A DNA stretch of 55,658 nt from an uncultured Erysipelotrichaceae bacterium (GCA_903789495.1 CAIFEQ010000008.1:9723-65380), one strand, 5' to 3'; positions 8,817 through 16,484 are shown, counted from the stretch's first letter. The notes: generated from the letters alone by a model not told the origin. Numbers and translations: made by a program.

Positions 8817-8835
8817 GGTACCGTATAATAGTACC
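8817..8835. promoter_or_regulatory. Shared bidirectional promoter, near-palindromic
   Basis: GGTAC (8817-8821) and GTACC (8831-8835) flank TATAAT on the plus strand (8824-8829). The same bases read TATTAT on the minus strand. The divergent starts lie 28 bases (plus) and 15 bases (minus) from this element, and each gene has its own Shine-Dalgarno. One AT-rich core therefore plausibly serves both directions, and the flanking inverted repeat could also bind a regulator. Confidence 0.6.
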
Positions 8836-8857
8836 ATACCTGTCTGGTGAGGAAGAG

Positions 8858-9625
8858 ATGATTGCGGAAGGATTTCTGCTGACGGAAACCGTACTGAAAG
8901 ACCAGACCGGCCGGCTGACGGAAGACGCCGCTGCGGCGCTTAATCAGATGCTCCGGTTCCGGATTCCTTTTGTGATTCTCACCCAGCGCTCTGCCCCGAC
9001 CCGCCAGCAGATGGCAAAGGAACTGCAGGAACAGGGCTGCCCGCATCTGCGGGAAACCAGTTTCTATTCCACGGCCATGGCGGCGATCGATGAGATTGTG
9101 GAGAAGATGCCCCAGCACCGCTGTGCGGCCTATATCGGCGGCCGCGGCATGCGGGAGCTGCTGCGGATGGGCGGCTTCTCCCTGGACATGGACCGGGCGG
9201 ACTGGCTGTTCATCGGCCAGGACCGGGAAGCGGGGTATATGGATTACTGCTATGCCCTGAAGATTGCCCTGAAGGGAGCGGTGATCGTCGAGACCGACGG
9301 CCGCACCGTCTATCTGGATGAACAGAAAGAACCGCTGATCGGCAGCGGTTCCATCGTAAAGATGATTCAGGAAAACAGCGGCGCCCATGTCTGGCATGCG
9401 GATATGCCGTCCGACCTGGTGATTCAGCGGGCTGCCCGGTATCTGGGCATGACGGCGAACCGGCTCCTGCTGGTGACGCCGGGCATCCAGCGGGAAATGG
9501 AAGCGGGGGAGAAGGCGGGCATCCGCACCGCCGTGGTGACGGCCCATTCGCCGGTCAATCCGCTGACGGCTTCCATTGCCCCGACCTATGTGGCGGAAGA
9601 TCTAATGGGTCTGCTCACGCACTGA
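8858..9625 (+). CDS. NagD-like HAD-family protein lacking the catalytic motifs
   Basis: This 255-residue protein aligns by eye over its length with class IIA (NagD/AraL-type) HAD phosphatases: IPFVILTQRSAPTR (motif II region, Thr42), a C2-type cap, a GSGSIVKMIQ segment, and MEAGEKAGIRTAVV near the end. Catalytic residues are missing. The DxDGT nucleophile loop is replaced by F6-LLTE10. The motif III lysine region (usually GKP) reads HADMP at about 180-184. The motif IV GDxxxTD is T207-PGIQREM. Phosphatase activity is therefore unlikely; a binding or regulatory role is inference. GAGGAAG precedes the ATG. The 3' end overlaps the convergent amidotransferase gene by 24 bases. Confidence 0.8.
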   Translation: MIAEGFLLTETVLKDQTGRLTEDAAAALNQMLRFRIPFVILTQRSAPTRQQMAKELQEQGCPHLRETSFYSTAMAAIDEIVEKMPQHRCAAYIGGRGMRELLRMGGFSLDMDRADWLFIGQDREAGYMDYCYALKIALKGAVIVETDGRTVYLDEQKEPLIGSGSIVKMIQENSGAHVWHADMPSDLVIQRAARYLGMTANRLLLVTPGIQREMEAGEKAGIRTAVVTAHSPVNPLTASIAPTYVAEDLMGLLTH

Positions 9626-10330
9626 GGCACAGCGCTGCAGAAAGACCTGCATGAGTTTCCGGTGATGTTCATCCCTGGGATGGCGTTCCGGATGCCATTC
9701 GACGGCCAGAACCTGGTCGTTTTCAAATGCTTCGATGATCCCGTCGTCCGCACAGACCCCGGTCACCTGGAAACAGGCCGGGACCTCCCGGCAGGCCTGA
9801 TGATGGAAGCTGTTGGTTCCGTAGGAGGAGCCGAAGATCTGAGCCATGACGGAGCCTTCGCTGAAGCGCACCGTATGGGCAAAGCAGTCCCGGGCCAGGG
9901 GCGGATCGTGTTTCATCTGGTTGTGTTCCAGGGCCTGCGGACAGCTGGTCCGGATGTCCTGATACAGCTTTCCGCCTTCGGCCACACAGCCTACCTGCAT
10001 GCCCCGGCAGATCAGCAGGATCGGCTTTCCGGCATCCCGGAAGGCACGGTAGAGGGCAAAATCACTGGCATCCTCCTCCGGCAGGCCGGGGAAGGACCGG
10101 GTATTCTCTTCGTGATAGTAAACCGGATCAATATCCGGACCGCCGGTGATCAGCAGGCCGTCCAGCGCAGCGGCATAATCCGCTGCCAGGGCATTGTCGA
10201 CCACACCCATCTGCACGGGCAGTCCGCCCTGACCACTGACATAGCGGTAATAGGAATTGTAGCAGTAACTGGAGTAATGATCATACAGACGGGTCTGCCG
10301 TCCGCTGATTCCGATCAGCAGTTTCGCCAT
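9602..10330 (-). CDS. Class I glutamine amidotransferase, peptidase C26 (PuuD-like gamma-glutamyl hydrolase)
   Basis: This 242-residue, single-domain class I amidotransferase resembles gamma-glutamyl-GABA hydrolase PuuD. It has the oxyanion strand LLITGGPDIDP, the nucleophile elbow LLICRGMQ with the catalytic Cys, and the C-terminal WHPE with the catalytic His and Glu. The substrate is probably a gamma-glutamyl compound, but no polyamine genes are nearby to confirm PuuD function. I chose the ATG at 10330 because GGAGG lies 5 bases before it. The GTG at 10336 overlaps that site. Its 3' end overlaps the HAD-like gene tail to tail. Confidence 0.88.
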   Translation of the reverse strand: MAKLLIGISGRQTRLYDHYSSYCYNSYYRYVSGQGGLPVQMGVVDNALAADYAAALDGLLITGGPDIDPVYYHEENTRSFPGLPEEDASDFALYRAFRDAGKPILLICRGMQVGCVAEGGKLYQDIRTSCPQALEHNQMKHDPPLARDCFAHTVRFSEGSVMAQIFGSSYGTNSFHHQACREVPACFQVTGVCADDGIIEAFENDQVLAVEWHPERHPRDEHHRKLMQVFLQRCASVREQTH

Positions 10331-10356
10331 AGGCACCTCCCTGTACCTCTGCTGTC

Positions 10357-10365
10357 ATCATAGCA
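10357..10365 (-). promoter_or_regulatory. Extended -10 promoter of the C26 amidotransferase gene
   Basis: On the minus strand TGC-TATGAT (TATGAT at 10357-10362) lies 26 bases before the start codon. No convincing -35 box is seen. Confidence 0.5.
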
Positions 10366-10404
10366 CAGCCGCCGCACCGTCTATTTGCAGGGCTTCTGAC
10401 GCGA

Positions 10405-10413
10405 TGCTATAAT
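10405..10413 (+). promoter_or_regulatory. Extended -10 promoter of the corC-type operon
   Basis: TGC-TATAAT (TATAAT 10408-10413) is embedded in an inverted repeat, GATGC (10403-10407) and GCATC (10415-10419). It would give a leader of about 100 bases before the transporter gene. The -35 region is poor. Confidence 0.6.
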
Positions 10414-10451
10414 TGCATCATTCTATAAGAAAGGCAGTTGATTAACTTTGG

Positions 10452-10481
10452 ATGATTCCATACCTCCCTCTGAACAGATGA
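10452..10481 (+). CDS. Putative nine-codon leader peptide MIPYLPLNR
   Basis: A short open frame, ATG 10452 to TGA 10479-10481, encodes MIPYLPLNR. A five-codon frame starting at TTG 10440 (MINFG) ends in TGA 10453-10455 and overlaps its ATG. The nine-codon frame runs through the 5' arm of the hairpin that pairs with the transporter's Shine-Dalgarno, so ribosomes on it would open that hairpin. It has no obvious Shine-Dalgarno of its own except possible coupling to the five-codon frame, which has AAAGG just upstream. Whether it is translated is unknown. Confidence 0.35.
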   Translation: MIPYLPLNR

Positions 10482-10517
10482 AAGTGCAGCAGGCACAGGC
10501 CTGCTTGTTCCGGAGGG
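10463..10517 (+). promoter_or_regulatory. Leader RNA hairpin sequestering the corC-type Shine-Dalgarno
   Basis: Bases 10466-10475 (CCCTCTGAAC) can pair with 10507-10517 (GTTCCGGAGGG), giving ten pairs including one G-U and a single bulged C. This hides the Shine-Dalgarno GGAGGG (10512-10517) of the gene starting at 10522. A second, perfect 7-bp hairpin (10488-10494 with 10499-10505, loop ACAG) is nested inside. The layout suggests translational control. A cation signal would fit the downstream CorC-type product, but the ligand is inference. It does not match an M-box by eye. Confidence 0.5.
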
Positions 10518-10521
10518 TTCT

Positions 10522-11799
10522 ATGACCAATCAGAATACCGATGTGCTGATCTTCTGGCTGGTGGTTCTGGTTGTTTTTTCTGGTCTCTTCTCGGCCGTTG
10601 AGACCGCCTATTCCAGTGCCAGCAAGATCAAGCTGAAGAACATGGAAAACACCGATCCGGAACGGATCAGGCATGTGCTGGCCATTCTGGACGACTTTGA
10701 CCGCTTTCTCAGCACGGTTCTGATCGGCAACAACATTGTGAATATCGCCGCCGCCACGATTGCGACGATCCTTTTCACGCGGGCGTATGGAGATATGGGG
10801 GCCACCTATTCCACCATCGTCATGACCCTGATCATTCTGCTGCTGGGGGAAATCACGCCGAAATCCATCGCCAAGCAGATACCGGAACGCTTCAGCGTGC
10901 GCATGGTGAATTTCGTGCGCTTCTTCCAGGTTCTCTTCACACCGCTGAACTGGATCTTCGGTCTCTGGCAGCTGCTTGTCAGCAAGATCATTCATGTCGA
11001 GAATGATGATTCCGACATTGCGGATGAACTGATCACCATGGTCGATGAGGCCGAGAAGGAAGGGGATCTCGAAGAACATGAATCGGATCTGATCTCCGCC
11101 GCCATCGAGTTCAATGACCTGGATGTCCGGGATGTGCTGACACCCCGAGTGGATGTGGTCGCCGTGGATATCACCACGCCGCTGGAGAAGGTGGAGGAGA
11201 CCTTCCGTCTCAACTCTTACTCCCGTCTGCCGGTGTATGAGAATTCGATCGACAGCATCGTGGGCGTCATTCACGAGAAGGACTTCTACAACATGATGTA
11301 CCAGGACAAGGGCGGCTATCTGCGCAAGATCATCAAGCCCGTCATCTATACGTCGGAAAACGTCAAGATCTCCACGCTGCTCAAGCAGCTGCAGAAAGCC
11401 AAGCTGCACCTGGCCGTCGTGCTGGATGAATACGGCGGCACCGCCGGCATCATCACGATGGAAGACATCGTCGAAGAGCTGGTCGGCGAGATCTGGGATG
11501 AACACGATGTCGTCAAGGAGTACTACACGAAGATCGCCGACAACGTCTATCTGGTCAAATGCGATGCCGACTTCGAAGACATGCTGGAACGTTTTGATGT
11601 GGAGAACCAGGACGAGGATGCGGACTTCATTACCGTGTCCGGCTGGGTGATCCATGAACTGGACCGCATTCCGCATGCCGGGGATTCCTTTGATTACCAG
11701 AATCTGCATGTCGAAGTGACCAAGGCCGACCAGCGCAAGGTGCTGGAGATCAAGGTCACGATCCGGCCGAAAGAAAAGGAGGAAGAAGAGGATGACTGA
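10522..11799 (+). CDS. CNNM/CorC-type transporter (DUF21-CBS pair-CorC_HlyC), hemolysin family
   Basis: This 425-residue integral membrane protein is of the kind tied to magnesium or cobalt efflux. The N-terminal DUF21 region has several hydrophobic helices ([20 protein letters not shown] at about 11-30; [19 protein letters not shown]). A CBS pair follows ([37 protein letters not shown]), then a C-terminal CorC_HlyC domain, ending in an acidic tail. These landmarks are those of the family. It heads an operon with rsmE, mtaB, murE and deoC. The leader carries a uORF and a hairpin over the Shine-Dalgarno. Transport substrate is not shown by sequence alone. Confidence 0.92.
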   Translation: MTNQNTDVLIFWLVVLVVFSGLFSAVETAYSSASKIKLKNMENTDPERIRHVLAILDDFDRFLSTVLIGNNIVNIAAATIATILFTRAYGDMGATYSTIVMTLIILLLGEITPKSIAKQIPERFSVRMVNFVRFFQVLFTPLNWIFGLWQLLVSKIIHVENDDSDIADELITMVDEAEKEGDLEEHESDLISAAIEFNDLDVRDVLTPRVDVVAVDITTPLEKVEETFRLNSYSRLPVYENSIDSIVGVIHEKDFYNMMYQDKGGYLRKIIKPVIYTSENVKISTLLKQLQKAKLHLAVVLDEYGGTAGIITMEDIVEELVGEIWDEHDVVKEYYTKIADNVYLVKCDADFEDMLERFDVENQDEDADFITVSGWVIHELDRIPHAGDSFDYQNLHVEVTKADQRKVLEIKVTIRPKEKEEEEDD

Positions 11800-12541
11800 G
11801 AAGTCATCCTTTCTGTGGAAGATGCAGCAGTATTTTGCCCGGCAGGAAATACAGTCCGGGATGGACTATCTGCTCAGCCCGGAACAGGCCCATCATGCCG
11901 AACATGTCCTGCACCTGGATCAGGAAACGGTGCGGATCGTGCATGACGGAAAGGCCTGGTTCGGGACCATTGAGAAGACCCATGCCGGCATGGTGGTCCA
12001 TGTGCAGGAACCGGATCCCGTGTCCCGGGAGCTGCCCTGCCGGATCACCCTGGCGGCGGCCCTGATCCGGCGCGAGAGACTCGAGCTGGTGCTGCAGAAA
12101 GCAGCCGAACTGGGTGCCGGCCGGATCGTCGTGTTTGAATCCAGCCGCTGTGTCGTGCATGCCCGGCAGGAGAAGCTTTCCCGTCAGCGCCAGCGCTGGC
12201 AGAGCATTCTGGAAGAAGCCAGTGCCCAGTGCAGGCGGGATCGGATCCCGGAACTCTGCGGCGTGGTCTCGCTGGCGGATCTTTCCGCCTATCAGGAAGA
12301 ACAGAACTTAGTGGCCTATGAAGAAGCCGGTACGGCAGCCCCGCTGCTGTCCGAGGTCTATCAGAACCGCAGTGCGCTGATCGTGATCGGACCGGAAGGC
12401 GGCTTCAGCAGGCAGAAAATTGCTCAGCTGCGCCAGCAGGACTTTGCCTGTGTCACCCTCGGCCGGCGCATCCTGCGGGCCGAGACGGCATCACTCTACG
12501 CCCTGAGCGTGCTGGCCGAAAGGCAGGAGGGACAGCGATGA
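11792..12541 (+). CDS. rsmE: 16S rRNA m3U1498 methyltransferase RsmE
   Basis: RsmE is a SPOUT-class SAM-dependent enzyme that methylates N3 of U1498 in the 30S decoding region. The 249-residue protein has an N-terminal PUA-like domain and a C-terminal trefoil-knot domain with VIGPEGGFS and LGRRILRAETA, the SAM-binding signatures. The ATG overlaps the preceding stop by 8 bases, and AAAAGGAGG lies upstream. mtaB follows with an ATGA overlap, the yqeU-yqeV order of Bacillus. Confidence 0.94.
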   Translation: MTEKSSFLWKMQQYFARQEIQSGMDYLLSPEQAHHAEHVLHLDQETVRIVHDGKAWFGTIEKTHAGMVVHVQEPDPVSRELPCRITLAAALIRRERLELVLQKAAELGAGRIVVFESSRCVVHARQEKLSRQRQRWQSILEEASAQCRRDRIPELCGVVSLADLSAYQEEQNLVAYEEAGTAAPLLSEVYQNRSALIVIGPEGGFSRQKIAQLRQQDFACVTLGRRILRAETASLYALSVLAERQEGQR

Positions 12542-13836
12542 AGTTTATTGTCATGAATCTTGGCTGCAAGGTGAATGCCTATGAAGGCGAGAGTGTGGCT
12601 GCCGAACTGGAACGCCGCGGCCATACCAGAGTCGCCGAGGAACAGGCGGCCGATCTCTGCGTGCTCTTTACCTGCTGCGTGACCAATACTGCCGCCCAGA
12701 AGAGCCGGCAGATGGCGCACCGCCTGCGCCACCATCATCCGGAGGCCGTGATCGTGCTGGCCGGCTGCTATGTGCAGATCGATCCGCAGGCCTGTGCGGA
12801 TGTGGATATTCTGGTCGGTACGCACAACAAGAGCAGAATTCCGGATTACGTGGAACAGTTCCTGCAGAACCGCCGGCGGATCGTGGATGTCACGCCGGCT
12901 GAGACCATGCCTTTTGAAGAGATGCGCATGGAACAGTTCGAAGGACAGACCCGGGCTTATCTCAAGGTGCAGGATGGCTGCAACCAGTTCTGCACCTACT
13001 GCATCATTCCCTATGCCCGCGGCCGGGAGCGTTCCCTGGCCCCCGACAGGGCCGTGGCCCAAGCTGCAGCCCTGGCTCAGCACCATAAGGAAATCGTGCT
13101 CAGCGGCATTCATACGGGCCGCTATGGCCGGGAATACGGGGTGTCTCTGGCCGAGCTGATCCGCCGCATTCTGGCCGCCGCGCCGGGCCTTGAACGGATC
13201 CGGATTTCTTCCATCGAGATGAATGAAGTCAGCGATGAACTGATCGAACTGATGCACAGCACCAGCCGTGTTGCCCGGCATCTGCACATCCCGCTGCAGG
13301 CGGGCTGCGACACGGTTCTGCAGCGTATGCACCGGCCGTATTCCACGGCAGACTATTATGCTAGAATAGAGGAAATTCGGCAGGCGCTGCCGGGAGTTTC
13401 AGTTTCAGCCGACCTGATCGTCGGCTTCCCCCAGGAAACGGATGCTGAATTTGCTGAAACCGTGGCATTCCTGAAAAAGTGCCGGTTTTCCTTCCTGCAT
13501 GTCTTCCCGTATTCACGCCGGGATGGCACCGCGGCGGCAGCCCTGAAGCCGCAGATTGCGCCGGAAGTCAAGAAACAGCGGGTGCAGATCTGCCGGCAGC
13601 TGTCGGAAGAGCTCTATGATGCCTACAAGAAGGAATTCCTGGGCCGGGATGTCCGGGTGCTGATCGAGGCCGAAAAGAAGGGCTGCAGTTTCGGACATTC
13701 TTCGGAATATCTGCCGGTCTGTGCGCCAGCCGGGCTGACGCCGGGCAGCCTGCAGACCATCCGTCTGGAAGAACTGCGCAGTCATGACCTCTGGGGAAAG
13801 GCAGTGAACGGATATGAATCTTCAGGAACTCTTTGA
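12538..13836 (+). CDS. mtaB: tRNA t6A37 methylthiotransferase MtaB
   Basis: MtaB is a radical-SAM enzyme that turns t6A at position 37 of ANN-decoding tRNAs into ms2t6A. The 432-residue protein has an N-terminal UPF0004 domain with cluster cysteines Cys10, Cys46 and the Cys of LAGCY (about 80). The radical-SAM CxxxCxxC is in CNQFCTYC (about 147-154), and a C-terminal TRAM-like region follows. The ATG overlaps the rsmE stop (ATGA), and the 3' end overlaps murE by 23 bases. An extended -10-like sequence (TGC-TAGAAT, 13359-13367) falls inside the gene and uses AGA and ATA codons that are rare here. Confidence 0.94.
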   Translation: MKFIVMNLGCKVNAYEGESVAAELERRGHTRVAEEQAADLCVLFTCCVTNTAAQKSRQMAHRLRHHHPEAVIVLAGCYVQIDPQACADVDILVGTHNKSRIPDYVEQFLQNRRRIVDVTPAETMPFEEMRMEQFEGQTRAYLKVQDGCNQFCTYCIIPYARGRERSLAPDRAVAQAAALAQHHKEIVLSGIHTGRYGREYGVSLAELIRRILAAAPGLERIRISSIEMNEVSDELIELMHSTSRVARHLHIPLQAGCDTVLQRMHRPYSTADYYARIEEIRQALPGVSVSADLIVGFPQETDAEFAETVAFLKKCRFSFLHVFPYSRRDGTAAAALKPQIAPEVKKQRVQICRQLSEELYDAYKKEFLGRDVRVLIEAEKKGCSFGHSSEYLPVCAPAGLTPGSLQTIRLEELRSHDLWGKAVNGYESSGTL

Positions 13837-15295
13837 CAACGTACCCAGCATTGAAATCCGCAATCTGATGGCAGACAGCCGCAAGGTGCGGCCGGATTCC
13901 ATCTTTTTCTGTGTGCAGGGGATGATGTTCGACGGCCACCGCTTCGTCGACCAGGCCATCGAAAACGGGGCCCGGGTGATCGTCCACTCCGAACCCATCG
14001 CCAACAAGAATCCGGACGTGACCTATATCCGGGTCAAGGATGTGACGGCGGTCTTCAACAAGGTGGCCGATGCCTTCTACGGCTACCCCAGCCACAAGAT
14101 GCGGGTGTACGGCGTGACCGGCACCAACGGCAAGAGTTCGACCTGCTGCATCATCCGGGACATTCTCAACGACTATTCGCCGACCGGCTATATCGGCACG
14201 ATCGCAATTGAATACGGCAATGTCAAGCTGCCGCCGCTGCTCACCACGCCGAACATCGATGACCTGCATTCCATCATGCATGACATGGTCGAAGCAGGCA
14301 TGAAGAATGTCGCCCTGGAAGCTTCCAGCATCGGCATCGAGCAGGGCCGGGTCGACAGCGTTGACTTCGATACTGTCGTCTTCACCAACCTGACCTATGA
14401 TCATCTGGACTATCACGGCACGATGGAGAACTACTTCCAGGCCAAGAAGAGACTGTTTGACAATCTGAAGCCGGATGCCTATGCCATCGTCAACGCGGAT
14501 GATCCCTACGGACTGCGGATTGTCGAAGATACCAAGGCGCATGTGGTGACCTTCGGCATCGATCACGAGGCGGATTACCGGGTCACGGACTATCAGCTGC
14601 TCGCAGACCGGACGCTGTTTACCCTGCAGGTCAACGGCAAGAGCTTTGATCTGGAAACCAACCTGGTTGCCCGGTTCAATATCTACAACATCCTGGATGT
14701 CATTGCCGCTCTGAATCTGAACGGCCTTGACATCAGTCAGATGAAGGACAAGCTGAAGCATCTGAAGCAGATCGAAGGCCGCATGGAACGGATCGACTGC
14801 GGCCAGCCCTTCAATGTGATCGTCGACTTTGCCCATACGCCGGACGGCATTGAGAAACTCTGCCAGTACGGCGCCGCCATCACGCCGAAGGGCAGCCGGA
14901 TCATTGCCATCACCGGTTCGGCCGGCAAGCGGGACAAGGTCAAGCGGCCGGTCTTCGGGCAGATCCTCGACAAGTATGCAGACATGATCATCCTGACCGA
15001 GGACGACCCCCGCAATGAGGATCCGGTGGAGATCTGCCATGAGATCGCCTCCGGCATTCAGCACACTAACTATCTGATCATCGAAGACCGCTATGATGCC
15101 ATCCGCCAGGCCGTGGAGATCTGCGATCCGGGCGATACGATCCTCATCATGGGCAAAGGCGATGAGAAATTCATCTACCGGGAATACGGCAGAGAGCCTT
15201 ACCAGGGAGATGATGCCATCTCCCGGGAAGTGATTCAGAAATACTATCTGGGAAACGGAGAAGCGAAAAATGACAGCGAAGATGCCAATCAATGA
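13814..15295 (+). CDS. murE: UDP-MurNAc-dipeptide ligase MurE
   Basis: MurE is the cytosolic Mur ligase that adds the third residue of the peptidoglycan stem peptide. The 493-residue protein shows the N-domain DSRKVRPDSIFFCVQG, the P-loop GVTGTNGKSST (about 99-109), LEASSIGIEQGR, the AKKRLF lysine region and the C-terminal domain. The substrate-selecting loop, where DNPR marks meso-DAP enzymes, reads D397-D-P-R400 followed by NEDP. I recall DDPR in the lysine-using Thermotoga MurE, so the third residue here is uncertain. It overlaps mtaB (23 bases) and deoC (26 bases) in one operon, away from the other wall genes. Confidence 0.93.
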   Translation: MNLQELFDNVPSIEIRNLMADSRKVRPDSIFFCVQGMMFDGHRFVDQAIENGARVIVHSEPIANKNPDVTYIRVKDVTAVFNKVADAFYGYPSHKMRVYGVTGTNGKSSTCCIIRDILNDYSPTGYIGTIAIEYGNVKLPPLLTTPNIDDLHSIMHDMVEAGMKNVALEASSIGIEQGRVDSVDFDTVVFTNLTYDHLDYHGTMENYFQAKKRLFDNLKPDAYAIVNADDPYGLRIVEDTKAHVVTFGIDHEADYRVTDYQLLADRTLFTLQVNGKSFDLETNLVARFNIYNILDVIAALNLNGLDISQMKDKLKHLKQIEGRMERIDCGQPFNVIVDFAHTPDGIEKLCQYGAAITPKGSRIIAITGSAGKRDKVKRPVFGQILDKYADMIILTEDDPRNEDPVEICHEIASGIQHTNYLIIEDRYDAIRQAVEICDPGDTILIMGKGDEKFIYREYGREPYQGDDAISREVIQKYYLGNGEAKNDSEDANQ

Positions 15296-15944
15296 GTACA
15301 TCGATCACACCCTGCTCAGAGCCGATGCCACCGAAGCAGAGATCCGAAAGCTCTGTGAGGAAGCCAGGCAGTACGGCTTTGAAACCGTCTGTGTCAACCC
15401 CTGCTGGATCAAGACCTGCAAGGCTGCCCTGGAAGGCAGCCGGACCCGGGTCTGCACGGTCATCGACTTTCCCCTGGGCGCCGACGGAGTTGAGAGCAAG
15501 TCGTTCTCTGCCTTTGAGGCCGTCAAGGAAGGGGCCGATGAAATCGACATGGTCCTCAACATCGGCAAGCTGAAGGACGGCGATGACAACTATGTCACGC
15601 ATGAGATCAGCGAGGTAAAGTCGGCCATCGGGCATAAGACCCTGAAGGTGATCATCGAGTGCTGCCTGCTCACGGATGAGGAAAAGAAGCGGGCCTGTGA
15701 GGACTGCGTCAAGGGTGGCGCTGACTTTGTCAAGACCAGCACCGGGTTCTCCAAGGGCGGGGCGACCGTCGAAGATGTCCGTCTGCTCCATGACACGCTG
15801 GCCGGCCGGGCCCGGGTCAAGGCGGCCGGCGGCATCCGCACCAAGGCCGACATGGAAGCCATGATCGAAGCCGGTGCCGAGCGCATCGGAACCAGCCATG
15901 GCGTCGAGCTGTTTGAACAGTTCCAGGCGGAGCAGAAGAGCTGA
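15270..15944 (+). CDS. deoC: Deoxyribose-phosphate aldolase DeoC
   Basis: DeoC cleaves 2-deoxyribose-5-phosphate to acetaldehyde and glyceraldehyde-3-phosphate in deoxynucleoside breakdown. The 224-residue TIM-barrel protein has IDHTLLRADAT at the start, EIDMVLNIG, the Schiff-base lysine in FVKTSTGF (about 153), and the second lysine in VKAAGGIRT. The ATG has GGAGAAG upstream and lies within the murE 3' end. It is the last gene of the corC-type operon. Its metabolic partner cdd lies in another operon at 20.9 kb. Confidence 0.96.
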   Translation: MTAKMPINEYIDHTLLRADATEAEIRKLCEEARQYGFETVCVNPCWIKTCKAALEGSRTRVCTVIDFPLGADGVESKSFSAFEAVKEGADEIDMVLNIGKLKDGDDNYVTHEISEVKSAIGHKTLKVIIECCLLTDEEKKRACEDCVKGGADFVKTSTGFSKGGATVEDVRLLHDTLAGRARVKAAGGIRTKADMEAMIEAGAERIGTSHGVELFEQFQAEQKS

Positions 15945-15951
15945 AAAAGCG

Positions 15952-15980
15952 TTGCAAATCCGCAGTCACTCTGCTATATT
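15952..15980 (+). promoter_or_regulatory. Sigma-A promoter of rpsU
   Basis: TTGCAA (15952-15957), a 17-base spacer ending in TGC, and TATATT (15975-15980). It combines a -35 box with an extended -10. Confidence 0.85.
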
Positions 15981-16011
15981 TGTTCTGCAGATTCCGAAAG
16001 GGGGGATATGA

Positions 16012-16194
16012 ATGCCTAGAGTCGTCGTTAAGGAAAACGAGAATCTGGATGACGCACTGCGCCGTTTCAAGCGTCAGGTCTCCCGCAACGGAACCCTTGC
16101 GGAAGCCCGCAAGAGAGAGTACTACGTCAAGCCGGGCGTCAAGAGAAAGCTGAAGAGCGAAGCAGCCCGGAAAGCAAGAAGACGCGGGAAGTAA
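16012..16194 (+). CDS. rpsU: 30S ribosomal protein S21
   Basis: The 60-residue basic protein starts [20 protein letters not shown] and ends in a lysine/arginine-rich tail (KARRRGK), typical of S21 of Bacillota. AAAGGGGGG lies just before the start. The nearby ATG at 16007 is out of frame and hits a stop after two codons. It is transcribed alone from its own promoter and terminated by a hairpin 11 bases after the stop. Confidence 0.97.
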   Translation: MPRVVVKENENLDDALRRFKRQVSRNGTLAEARKREYYVKPGVKRKLKSEAARKARRRGK

Positions 16195-16204
16195 GCGCAC
16201 CGGA

Positions 16205-16231
16205 AGATTCCTCATCAGGGGAATCTTTTTT
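16205..16231 (+). terminator. Intrinsic terminator after rpsU
   Basis: A 7-bp stem, AGATTCC (16205-16211) with GGAATCT (16220-16226), and a T run to 16231. Bases 16232-16437 that follow hold only short palindromes and no convincing gene. Confidence 0.85.
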
Positions 16232-16437
16232 CATGCCCGGGGATTCAGATGATCCATCATCGGCCAGCTATTCGCAAACTGAAAGGAGTTATGCAGAATT
16301 GATTCTGTGCTTTTCGGAATTCCGCCCGTATATTCAGGTTGAAGCAACGAGGGATACCGGCTGCCGAAGAGGCTGAACCGCATGCATTGAGAAGCCATGC
16401 TGTCATGATGAGACCATGGCCGCACAAAAGGAAAAAG

Positions 16438-16466
16438 GACAGATGTCAGTCGGAAAGACATCTGTC
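16438..16466 (+). promoter_or_regulatory. 10-bp perfect inverted repeat before the flavodoxin-ferredoxin gene
   Basis: GACAGATGTC (16438-16447) and GACATCTGTC (16457-16466) form a perfect 10-bp stem with a 9-base loop, ending 4 bases before the Shine-Dalgarno AAAGGAG. There is no T run, so it is not a terminator. It may be an operator or an mRNA structure affecting initiation. Confidence 0.5.
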
Positions 16467-16484
16467 AGAAAGGAGCAGACAGAG

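Noticed and set aside
10420-10521. Known Mg2+ riboswitch (M-box) before the CorC-type gene
   Set aside because: The leader is too short and I see no M-box consensus; a simpler hairpin with a mini-ORF fits better.
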